Assembly: GCA_964019135.1 (NCBI GenBank)
Contig: OZ025263.1
Span: forward strand, 31,166,133-31,230,132
Direction: 5' to 3'
Length of the DNA: 64,000 nt
DNA from: Arenicola marina
Taxonomy: Eukaryota > Annelida > Polychaeta > Arenicolidae
Part shown: piece by piece, positions 46,013-57,200 of the stretch
Numbering within the stretch: the stretch's first letter is position 1
Layout of the letters: every line of letters starts with the position of its first letter
The notes under the pieces: model-generated
What the model saw: only the letters and a program-made list of their open reading frames with translations
The model's database searches: none
What the model was told of the DNA's origin: nothing
Program-made: the position numbers and the translations under genes

Positions 46013-46172
46013 TCTGCATTTCCGATGTAGTCACAGCGATAACGATTGACAAATTCCAGTCTGACTGGAGGGAACAGGTCGAGATTGTATCCAGTAATGT
46101 TGATTTCTGTACCACCCGAGAGGGGGCCGAAGGAGGGTGTTACCATGGTGACCACAGGCCGGCTTGTGACTT
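46013..46172 (-). CDS. TIG-domain receptor, exon 4: first TIG domain start
   Basis: Acceptor CATCGCGTAG, donor GCAGA|GTAAGC, 160 bp. After a Lys codon shared with exon 3 it encodes VTSRPVVTMVTPSFGPLSGG, TEINITGYNLDLFPPVRLEF and RCDYIGNA. P-x-x-G-P-x-SGGT-x-I-x-I-x-G-x-N-L is the canonical TIG/IPT opening. It directly follows the Ca-binding EGF module. Confidence 0.88.
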
Positions 46173-46533
46173 CTACGCGATGGGAACAAACAAAGCGTTA
46201 TGCAGTAATGGAACAACAATTAAACAGTAAAATAAGCAGCAAAAATCTTGGACAAACTTAAGAGAGGTAGGCGTAGCATTAAATGCGCAAAAATAGAAAT
46301 GACATAATTAATTAGCCGATCTGTAATTAGTCTATCATTAATTAGTCAATCAGTCCATAATTACCCAGAGATTGACCCGATTAAGAAACATAACAATATT
46401 ACACATCGTGCTTCACTATTGATTGTTTTTGATACGATAGTTCCTGTAGTTTACCGCCAATACGATGAAAATACACAGTTTGCACATTTGGTCAACATAT
46501 ACGAAAACGCGCTTGGACTAATTACACACTTAC

Positions 46534-46659
46534 TTTGTTCGCAATGCTGTCCAGCATAGGTTATGCCTTTCACTTCCACGCAGTTACACTCATAGCTGCC
46601 GAACAGGTTGTCACATCTTCCATTGTTGTGACATCGCGGGGTGAGGCACTCGTCGATAT
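46534..46659 (-). CDS. TIG-domain receptor, exon 3: calcium-binding EGF module
   Basis: A symmetric phase 1-1 exon (acceptor TTGCGAACAG, donor CAAA|GTAAGT) of 126 bp. DIDECLTPRCHNNGRC, then LFGSYECNC and GQHC give the six EGF cysteines, and D-x-D-E-C plus the aromatic GSYEC strand match the Ca-binding EGF consensus. It links the preceding EGF module to the TIG domains. Confidence 0.9.
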
Positions 46660-46724
46660 CTGTTCGCAAATGATAAATGTTCACAAATTGTATTCTGAAA
46701 CACTGTGATGCAACCTGTCGAAGT

Positions 46725-47032
46725 CAGTGGTGGATCCAGGGAAGGGGGGGGGGGGAGGGCACAGGGGGCACTTCCCCACGCCCCCTTTGACTAAAAAATA
46801 GGCGAAAAAAGGCACTTGTCCCCTTCTTTGAAGAAGGGGGCATAGGAGGCACAGTCACTATTCTTTCCTTCAGCCCAGCCTTGGTCGCAAGTTTCACATG
46901 GAATCCCCGCCTGGTTATTCATTACTACCTCACTCGCACCCCCCCCCCCCCCACCTCACCCCAGTCGCAATGTTCTCATTGCATAGGAATAGTGTCCTCT
47001 CCCCTTTCGTAAATTCCTAGAATTCGCCACTG
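46725..47032. mobile_element. MITE-like G/C-run element with CAGTGG ends
   Basis: The left end CAGTGGTGGATCCAGG and the reverse complement of the right end, CAGTGGCGAATTCTAGG, are similar. The interior carries a 12-13 G run, a C run, and phrases shared with other G-rich repeats in this window (GGTCGCAAGTTT, GGCACTTGTCCCC). No clean target duplication was read. Confidence 0.6.
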
Positions 47033-47379
47033 AAAGTGGGAAGTTAATTTTGCCGAGGCAATTTGCTAAATCGAATGAGACATTGTTTTTTTGGACAACA
47101 TACACACAGACATCATACGTTATCAATTAACTAAAATATTGAATTTGCGTTAGAGCTTCATTGATTAAATCAAAAGTTCAAGCTTGTTTGCTTAAGATAT
47201 AGGTCTTATTTTCCAGCTCAAATGCACAAAAAACGAACAGTGCTGCCAAGTTATTGTTCACAACATCAACACCAAATACGCGCATTTTATACGCTTTGAC
47301 ATTGATGACCTCTCAGTAATAATATATGATCTGCTCATACCCCTAACATGTCAAGAATAGTATATATCATATTCATGCC

Positions 47380-48735
47380 TCTATCCTATTCACGCCACTA
47401 CTCTGTCAATGTTATCTCCATGTATTCATATCACAAGCCAGTCACTGTCAATGTCTACCCTATTCACACCTCTGCTCTGTCAGTATTAATGTACACCTAT
47501 TCATTTCACTGCCCTGTGAATATTAATGTTATCCTATTCACATCACTGGCCTGTCAATATTCTTATCTCATCAGGTCACATTACTGGTTCATTGAAATTA
47601 ATGTCTGCTCTATTCACATCACTGGCCTGTCAACATTAATTCCCACAGATGCACATCACTGGCTTATTTTTATTAATAAATATCACACTTCTGAACTTTC
47701 AGGATTAATGTCTTACCAGTTCATATCGTTAGCCTGTCAGTGTTAACGGCCACCTTCTTCACATGGTTGGCCCGTCATTGTTAACGCCCACCTTCTTCAC
47801 ATCGTTAGCCTGTCACTGTTAACGCCCGACTTTTTCACATGGTTAGCTTGTTAGTGTTTACGCCCACCTTATTCACTTGGTTTCCCTGACAGGGTTAACG
47901 CCCACCTTCTTCGCATGGTTAGCCTGTCAGTGTTAACGCCCACCTTCTTCACATGGTTAGCATGATAGGGTTAACGCCCACCTTCTTCACGTGGTTAGCC
48001 TGTCAGTGTTAAAGCCCACTTTCTTCACATGGTTAGTCAGTCAGTGTTAACGCCCACCTTCATGGCTGGCCTGTCAGTGTTAACGCCCACCTTCTTCACA
48101 TGGTTAGTCTGTCAATGTCAGCGCCTACATTGTTTACATCGTTAGCCTGTCAGTGTTTACTACCCACCTTCTTCACATCGTTAGCCTGTCAGTGTTAACG
48201 CCCTCTTTTTTCAAATGGTTAGCCTGTCAGTGTTAACGCCCACCTTCTTCACACGGCTTCACATGCCTAGCCTGACAGGGTTAACACCCACCTTCTTTAC
48301 ATGGTTAGCCTCTCAGTGTCAACGCCGAACTTGTTCACTTGCTGAGCCTGACAGGGTTAACGCTGGCCTTCTTCACATAGTTAACCTGTCAGTGTTAAAC
48401 GCCCACCTTCTTCACATGGTTAGCCTGTCAGTGTTAAAGCCCACTTTCTTCACATGGTTAGTCAGTCAGTGTTAACACCCGCCTTCTTTACATGGTTAGC
48501 CTGTCAGTGTTAACGCCCACCTTCACATCGTTAGCCTGTCAGTGTTAACGCCCGCTCTTTTCACATGGTTAGCCTGTCAGTGTTAACGCCCGCATTCTTC
48601 ACCTCGTTAGCCTGTAAGTTTTAACGCCCACCTTCATGGTTAGCCCGTCAGTTTTAACGACCGCTTTCTTCACATGGTTAGCCTGTCTATATTAATTGAC
48701 GCATACCTTCTTCACATCGTTGGCCTGTCAGTCCC
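47380..48735 (-). repeat. 38-bp minisatellite derived from an exon/splice-donor junction
   Basis: Roughly 30-35 units, well conserved from about 47710 to 48735 and increasingly diverged towards 47380. On the minus strand the unit begins ACTGACAGGCTAACCATGTG and continues AAGAAGGTGGGCGTTAAC. The last 26 bases of the EGF exon at 48707-48829 plus the first dozen bases of its intron (AAGAAG|GTATGCGTCAAT) are the first member of the array. A C-to-T change in most units turns the exon's CAA codon into TAA. Confidence 0.88.
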
Positions 48736-48829
48736 GATGGGCACTGGCATTCAGGCCCCATCGATGTATTGTACGGTCCAGTACATTTGCCGCCATTCAA
48801 GCATGTGCCGAACGATATATCACATGGAG
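48707..48829 (-). CDS. TIG-domain receptor, exon 2: EGF module
   Basis: A symmetric phase 1-1 exon (acceptor TATCTTCAG, donor GAAG|GTATGC). It encodes CDISFGTCLNGGKC, then GPECQCPSGLTGQRCEE: a six-Cys EGF module with the C-x-C-P-x-G-x-x-G-x-x-C ending. Its 3' end and donor are the seed of the minisatellite that fills the following intron. Confidence 0.9.
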
Positions 48830-48979
48830 CTGAAGATATAGAATACTGTATAATGAACGAAATATAGTAGAGCCACAAGTCTGATATAGGGAGGGGGGGG
48901 GGGGTACGCCCTGCGAATTGCAAATCCCCAAGAAAATTAGGGAGAGCAAGGCGAAAAAACACCTTAAGGGGGATATCGC

Positions 48980-49025
48980 GAATATCGAGGAATTCATAGA
49001 CTGGTCTATGAATTCCTCGATATTC
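48980..49025. repeat. perfect 22-bp hairpin
   Basis: GAATATCGAGGAATTCATAG plus AC, a 2-bp loop, and the exact reverse complement. It lies in the intron between exons 1 and 2. It could be a recent snap-back replication product. Confidence 0.9.
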
Positions 49026-49717
49026 AGAGTCGACGGTATAACGGATCGCTGTAAATAGGGAAAGAGTCTTCGCGTTAAACCAGAAAATTTACGGATAGCG
49101 ATCACCAAACTTTGCCAACAGCTAATCGCGAATCTTCAAAAGTTCCTGGATGTCAATCGCGGAGATCGGCAAAGGTATTCCCTCCCCTCTATATATTGAG
49201 ACGCAAAATTGACCATCGTGCGTAAGTTCGAAACGGCCGAAGCCGAATATTTCGCCCTCGAACAGGACAAAATAGCATGGAGCTGGGCGACAGATTTTAT
49301 CGCCAGATATATATTCTCATGTTGTACTGATGAGGATGTTGCATAACAAACCACACAATATAATGACACTAACCGATCATCAGTATTGGACTCTTTGATA
49401 TTATTATTATATAAATATATATGGGTGGCTCTAGTGTCACCGACCATCAGGTTTAACTAGAATCTCCCAACCCTATGAATGAATCAGTTGTTCCTTGTTT
49501 TATTTATGCCACTTGTTGGTTCTTATGTATTAACTTGGTTAAATAAACGATTATTGACTGGAATTTACTTGACTGTATTGGATTATATACAGCGGTATTT
49601 CCAATCTCGACAACTTGGCAAGGGCCTCCTGCAATTAAACTTCTTTAGTACGGAAACAACTCAATGCAATCACTGTATGAACGCATCGCGTTACCATGGT
49701 AACATGACGGTACTCAC
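49026..49717. other. intron, nothing further seen
   Basis: No exon with matching phase-1 splice sites was recognised between the two assigned exons, though a missed EGF exon cannot be excluded. Confidence 0.4.
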
Positions 49718-50593
49718 TTCGGCACTGGGTGACGCTCGTGGAGTTGGTATCCGTCGTGTTGAGTCCTTCTAAACACACATCGCAGTTCGGTTGCCCAGTG
49801 TACTCCTGGTACTGGCCATGGGGACAGGAGTGAAAGGTCAGCGCGCCGGGGTCGGGCTGATAGAAACCAGCAGAGGCTAACAGGCAATCGGCCATGCCCT
49901 CCTCCGGTTGATACTCTCCAGAAGGACACACTGTGCAATTGGGGCTTCCATTCGCCGGTTGGAAGTGACCTGGGAGGCACAGCGAGCAGCTTACCCGTCC
50001 CGTGAAGCCCTGAAACTCTCCCGGTGCGCAGAGAGAGCACTCGCTCTGTCCAGTGTCGTTCTGGAAACTGCCTGCCGGACAATCCTGGCAGGCGCTTCGA
50101 CCTTTATACGGCTGGAAGGTGCCGGACTCGCACGGGAAGCAACTCGTGCGTCCCGACAGCGGCTGGTACATGCCAGCAACGCACGGGTTGCATGACGCCA
50201 TACCTTCGGCGGCTTGGTAGGTGCCAGCAGCGCACCGGTCACATGACGTCATACCTTCGGCGACTTGGGACGTGCCAGCAGCGCACCGGTCACATGACCT
50301 CATACCTTCGGCGGCTTGATAGGTGCCAGCAGCGCACTGGTCACATGACGTCATACCTTCAGCAGCTTGGTACGTGCCAGCAGCGCACCGGTCACATGAC
50401 GTCATACCTTCTGCGGATTGGTAGGTGCCAGCAGCGCACTGGTCACATGACGTCTGGTTGGGCTGGGACTGGTAATGACCGGGTGGACATTTCAGACACT
50501 CCATCTGTCCTGATCTGTTTTGGTATTGGCCTCGCGGACACGGCTGGCATGTGCCTCCCAGGAGGTAACTACCCGGCAAACAGACCCCAGGAG
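49718..50593 (-). CDS. TIG-domain receptor, exon 1 of those seen: Eph/GCC2-GCC3-like Cys-rich repeats
   Basis: A single 876-bp exon, phase 1-1 (acceptor TGTGAAG at 50594, donor CCGAA|GTGAGT at 49717). It encodes about 14 repeats of the form C-x-x-C-x-x-G-x-(Y/F)-Q-x-x-x-G-x-x-x-C, for example CPPGHYQSQPNQTSC and CAPGEFQGFTGRVSC. This matches the Eph-receptor-like/GCC2-GCC3 domain found in SCUBE-type extracellular proteins. Six adjacent repeats with the core CAAGTYQAAEGMTSC are nearly identical at DNA level. The ATG at 50612 is upstream of the acceptor and is not taken as the start, since the frame probably continues from an earlier exon not found here. No signal peptide is present in the window. 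Confidence 0.85.
50186..50450 (-). repeat. 51-bp tandem repeats inside the Cys-rich exon
   Basis: Five to six 17-codon units coding CD(R/Q)CAAGTYQAAEGMTS, differing by a few bases. In frame and coding. Confidence 0.9.
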
Positions 50594-51235
50594 CTTCACA
50601 CCGCACCGGCAAAGATATACAACATTATACAAAATGCGAACCGTAGGTCGTGAACCTTTTCATCTCAAACAAATAGCATCTTGGTGTGCATTGTGATAAC
50701 AATATATGAAAAAGAAGGTCAGTACCAAAGTTCAATAATTCTTGCGATTTTAGACGAGGAAGACATGTTTGAGAATACCTCTTCTCTGCGTTAGCATGGG
50801 GGCCCGGGGAGTGGAGGGGGATGGGGGTGCATTATGCCCGGACCACACGATGCAGAGCTCATTGCAACAAACTTCTCGAACAAGAGTGCAATAGACTGAT
50901 CCAGGCTCCGACACTAAGCCCCACCCACGCTTGAGTTCTCTTTCCTTACTCGTGGGTATGAAATTGACAATCACAGCTGATGGTAGGTACAAGTGAGACG
51001 TACTCATCTCTGAAACTGACAAGAACACGCTGCTTCGTTTGTCCGACTTGTTTGTCCGATATAACGCACATGGAAGACCTCTTTTCGTCACATGATTGGA
51101 TAAAAGCAACAGTGACGTCAGGGAATGATCGACAGCCTGGATCGGTCTATTGGATGGCCGGTTTTCCACGCATTGTAAGAGCGCGATCGATTCGCCTCTT
51201 CCAAACTCAATCTCTTCTGGAAGAGCACAACGACG
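50594..51235. other. no gene seen
   Basis: Probably intron of the receptor gene. A 19-bp sequence, CAATAGACTGATCCAGGCT near 50891, recurs inverted with one change near 51136-51154. Otherwise unremarkable. Confidence 0.4.
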
Positions 51236-54200
51236 ACAGATATGACAACAACGACAGATACGACAACAACGACATATACGACAACAACGACAGATACGAC
51301 AACAACGACAGATACGACAACAACGACAGATACGACAACAACGACAGATACGACGACAACGGCAGATATGACAACAACGACAGATAAGACAACAACGACA
51401 GATATGACAACAACGACAGATACGACAGATACAACAACAACGACAGATACAACAAAAACGACAATTACGAAGACAACGACAGATATGACAACAACGACAT
51501 AAATGACAATAACGACAGATACGACAACAAAGACAGATAAGACGCCAACGACAGATACGACAACAACGACAGATACGACAACAACGACAGAAACAACGCC
51601 AACGACAGATACGACAACAACGACAGATACGACGACAACCACAGATATGACAACAACAACAGATACGACAACAACGACAAATACGACGACAACGACAGAT
51701 ACGACAACAACGACAGATACGACAACAACGACAGAGACGACAACAACGACAGATACGACAACAACGACAGATACGACGACGACAGATGCGACAACAACGA
51801 CAGATACAACGAGAACGACAGACAAGATAACAACGACAGATACGACAACAACGATAGATAACGACAGATACGACAATGACGACATATACGACGACAACGA
51901 CAGATATGACAAGAACGACAGATACGCCAACAACGGCAGATGTGACAACAACGACAGATAACGACAGATACGACAACAACGACAGATACGACAACAACGA
52001 CAGATACGACGACAACGGCAGATATGACAACAACGACAGATAAGACAACAACGACAGATATGACAACAACGACAGATACGACAACAACGACAGATACGAC
52101 AACGACAGAAACAACAAAAACGACAGATACAACAACAACGACAGATACGAAGAGAACGACAGATATGACAACAACGACAGATATGACAACAACGACAGAT
52201 ACGACAACGACGACAGATACGACAACAACGACAGACACGACAACAACGACAGATACGACAACAACGACAGATACGACAACAACGACAGATAGGACAACGA
52301 CAGACCTGACAACAACGACAGATACGACGACAACGACAGATATGACAACAACGACAGATACGACGCCAACGACGGATACGACGCCAACGACAGATACGAC
52401 AACAACGACAGATACGACAACAACGACAGATACGACAACAACGACAGATACGACAACAACAACAGATACAACGTCAACTACAGATACGACAACAACGACA
52501 GATACGACGACAACCACAGATATGACAACAACGACAGATACGACAACAACGACAGACACGACAACAACAACAGAGACGACAACAACGACAGATATGACAA
52601 CAACGACAGATACGACAACAACGACAGATACGACAACGACAGACCTGACAACAACGACGGATACGACGACAACGACAGATATGACAACAACGACAGATAC
52701 GACAACTACGACAGACACGACAACAACGACAGATGTGACAACAACGACATGTACGACAGCAACGACAGATACGATAACAACGACAAATACGACAACAACG
52801 ACAGATACGACAACGACAGATACGACAACAACGAGTGATACGACAACAACAATAAATACGACAACAACGACAGATACAACAACGACAGTTACGACAACAA
52901 CGACAGATACAACAGCAAAGACAGATACGACAGATATAACAACAACGACAGATATGACAACAACGACAGATACGACGACAACGGCACATATGACAACAAC
53001 GACATTTATGACAACAACGACAGATACGATAACTACGACAGAGACGACCAAAACGACAGATATGACAACAACGACAGATACAACAACAACGACAGATACG
53101 ACAACAACGACAGATACGACCACAGGGACAGATACGACAACAACGACAGATACGACCGCAACGACAGCTACGACGACAACGACAGATACGACAACAACGC
53201 CAGATACGACAACAAAAACAGATACGACAGATATGACAACAACGACAGATACGACAACAACGACAGATACGACGACAACGACACATATGACAACAACGAC
53301 AGATATGACAACAACAACAGATACGACAACAACGACAGAGACGACAACAACGACAGATATGACAACAACGACAGATACGACAACAACGGCAGATAGGACA
53401 ACAACGACTGATACGACGACAACGCCAGACACGGCAACAGCGACAGATACGACGACAACGACAGATACGACAACACCGAAAGATATGACAACAACGACAG
53501 ATACGACAACAACGACGGATACGATAACAGCGACAGATACGACAACAACCACAGATGTGACATCAACGACATACACGACAACAACGACAGATACGACAAC
53601 AACGACAGATACGACAACAACGACAGATACGACAACAACGACAGATACGACAACAAAGACAGATACGACAGATATGACAACAACGAGAGATACGACAACA
53701 ACGACAGGTTCGACAACAACGACAGATACGACAACAACGACAGATGCGACTACGACAGATACGACGACAACGACAGATACGACAACAACGACAGATGCGA
53801 CAAAAACGACAGCTACGACAACAACGACAGATACGACAACAACGACAGATAACGACAAATACGACAACAACGATAGATACGACAACAACGATAGATACGA
53901 CAACGACGATAGATAACGACAGATACGACAACAACGACAGATACGACGACAACGACAGATATGACAAAAACGACAGATACGTCATCAACGACAGATGTGA
54001 CAACAACGACAGATAACGACAGATACGACAACAACGACAGACACGACAACAACGACAGATACGACGACAACGGCAGATATGACAACAACGACAGATAACG
54101 ACAGATGCGACAACAACGACAACCACGACAACAACGACAGATAACGACAGATACGACAACAACGACAGATACGACAACAACGACAGATACAACGACAACG

Positions 54201-57200
54201 GCAGATACGACAACAACGACAGATACGACGACAACCACAGATATGACAACAACGACAGATACGACAACAACGACAAATACGACGACAACGACAGATACGA
54301 CAACAACGACAGACACGACAACAACGACAGAGACGACAACAAGGACAGATACGACAACAACGACGGATACGACGACGACAGATGCGACAACAACGACAGA
54401 TACAACGAGAACGACAGACAAGATAACAACGACAGATACGACAACAACGATAGATAACGACAGATACGACAATAACGACAGATACGACGACAACGACAAA
54501 TATGACAACAACGACAGATACGCCAACAACGACAGATGTAACAGCAACGACAGATAACGACAGATACGACAACAACGACAGATACGACAACAACGACAGA
54601 TATGACAACAACGACAGATATGACAACAACGACAGATACGACAACAACGAAAGATACGACAACAACGACAGATACGACAACAATGACAGGTACGACAACG
54701 ACAGACCTGACAACAACGACAGATACGACGACAACGACAGATATGACAACAACGACAGATACGACGCCAACGACGGATACGACGCCAACGACAGATACGA
54801 CAACAACGACAGATACGACAACAACGACAGATACGACAGTAACGACAGATACAAAGTCAACTACTGATACGACAACAACGACAGATACGACGACAACCAC
54901 AGATATGACAACAACGACAGATACAACAACAACTACAGACACGACAACAACAACAGAGACGGCAACAACGACAGATATGACAGCAACGACAGATACGACA
55001 ACAACGACAGATACGACAACGAAAGACCTGACAACAACGACAGATACGACGACAACGACAGATATGACAACAACGACAGATACGAAAGCAATGAAAGATA
55101 TGACAACAACGACAGATACGACAACAACGACAGATAAGACAACAACGACAGATACGACAACTACGACAGATACGACAACAACGACAGATGTGACAACAAC
55201 GACATGTACGACAGCAACGACAGATACGATAACAACGACAAATACGACGACAACGACAGATACGACAACAACGACAGATACGACAACAACGACAGAAACG
55301 ACAACCACGACAAATACGACAACAACGACAGATACGACAACAACGACAGTTACGACAACAACGACAGATACAACAGTAAAGACAGATACGACAGATATGA
55401 CAACAACAACAGATATGACAACAACGACAGATACGACGACAACGACAGATATGACAACAACGACAGATATGACAACAACGACAGATACCACAACGACAGA
55501 TATGGCAACAACGACAGATACGACCACAACGACAGATACGACAACAACGACAGATACGACCGCAGGGACAGATACGACAACAACGACAGATACGACAGCA
55601 ACGACAGATACGACGACAACGACAGATACGACAACAACGCCAGATACGACAACAAAAACAGATACGACAGATATGACAACAACGACAGATACGACAACAA
55701 CGACAGATACGACGACAACGACACATATGACAACAACGACAGATATGACAACAACAACAGATACGCCAACAACGACAGAGACGACAACAACGACAGATAT
55801 GACAACAACGACAGATACGACAACAACGACAGATAGGACAACAACGACAGATATGACAAAAACTACAGATACCACAACAACAATGGATACGATAACAACG
55901 ACAGATACGACAACAACGACAGATGTGACAACAACGACATATACGACAACAACGACAGATACGACAACAACGACTGATACGACAACAACGACAGATACGA
56001 CAACAACGACAGATACCGCAACAACGACAGATACGACAACAACAACGGATACGATAACAACGACAGATACGACAACAACGACAGATGTGACAACAACGAC
56101 ATATACGACAACAACGACAGATATGAAAACAACAACAGATACGACAACAACGACAGAGACGACAACAACGACAGATATGACAACAACGACAGATACGACA
56201 ACAACGACAGATACGACCACAGGGACAGATATGACAACAACAACAACAGATACGACAGCAACGCCAGATACGACAACAAAAACAGATACGACAGATATGA
56301 CAACAACGACAGATACGACAACAACGACAGATACGACGACAACGACACATATGACAACAACGACAGATATGACAACAACAACAACAGATACGACAACAAC
56401 GACAGAAACGACAACAACGACAGATATGACAACAACGACAGATACGACAACAACGACAGATAGGATAACAACGACAGATATGACAACAACTACAGATACG
56501 ACAACAACAACGGATACGGTAACAACGACAGATACGACAACAATGACAGATGTGACAACAACGACATATACGACAACAACGACAGATACGACAACAACGA
56601 CAGATACGACAACAACGACAGATACGACAACAACAACGGATACGATAACAACGACAGATACGACAACAACGACAGATGTGACAACAACGGCATATACGAC
56701 AACAACGACAGATTAGACCATAGGGACAGATACGACCACAGGGACAGATACGACAGCAACGACAGATACGACAGCAACGACAGATACGACGACAACGACA
56801 GATACGACAACAACGACAGATACGACAACAACGACCGATACGACAGTAACGACAGATACAACGTCAACTACTGATACGACAACAACGACAGATACGACGA
56901 CAACCACAGATATGACAACAACGACAGATACAACAACAACTACAGACATGACAACAACAACAGAGACGACAACAACGACAGATATGACAGCAACGACAGA
57001 TATGACAACAACGACAGATACGACAAGGACAGACCTGACAACAACGACAGATACGACGACAACGACAGATATGACAACAACGACAGATACGAAAGCAATG
57101 AAAGATATGACAACAACGACAGATACGACAACAACGACAGATATGACAACAACGACAGATACTTCAACTACGACAGATACGACAACAACGACAGATGTGA

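Noticed and set aside
45713..46261. His/Thr-rich and Val/Cys-rich ORFs
   Set aside because: Translations of the CA microsatellite. The real exon in this area (46013-46172) is on the minus strand in a different frame.
47380..48735. Regularly spaced 38-bp repeats as a CRISPR array
   Set aside because: Units are contiguous without unique spacers, the context is eukaryotic introns, and the unit matches the adjacent exon end.
49635..50612. ATG at 50612 as the start of the Cys-rich protein
   Set aside because: A phase-1 acceptor (GTGAAG) at 50594 fits the phase of all following EGF-type exons, and the peptide before it has no signal-peptide character.
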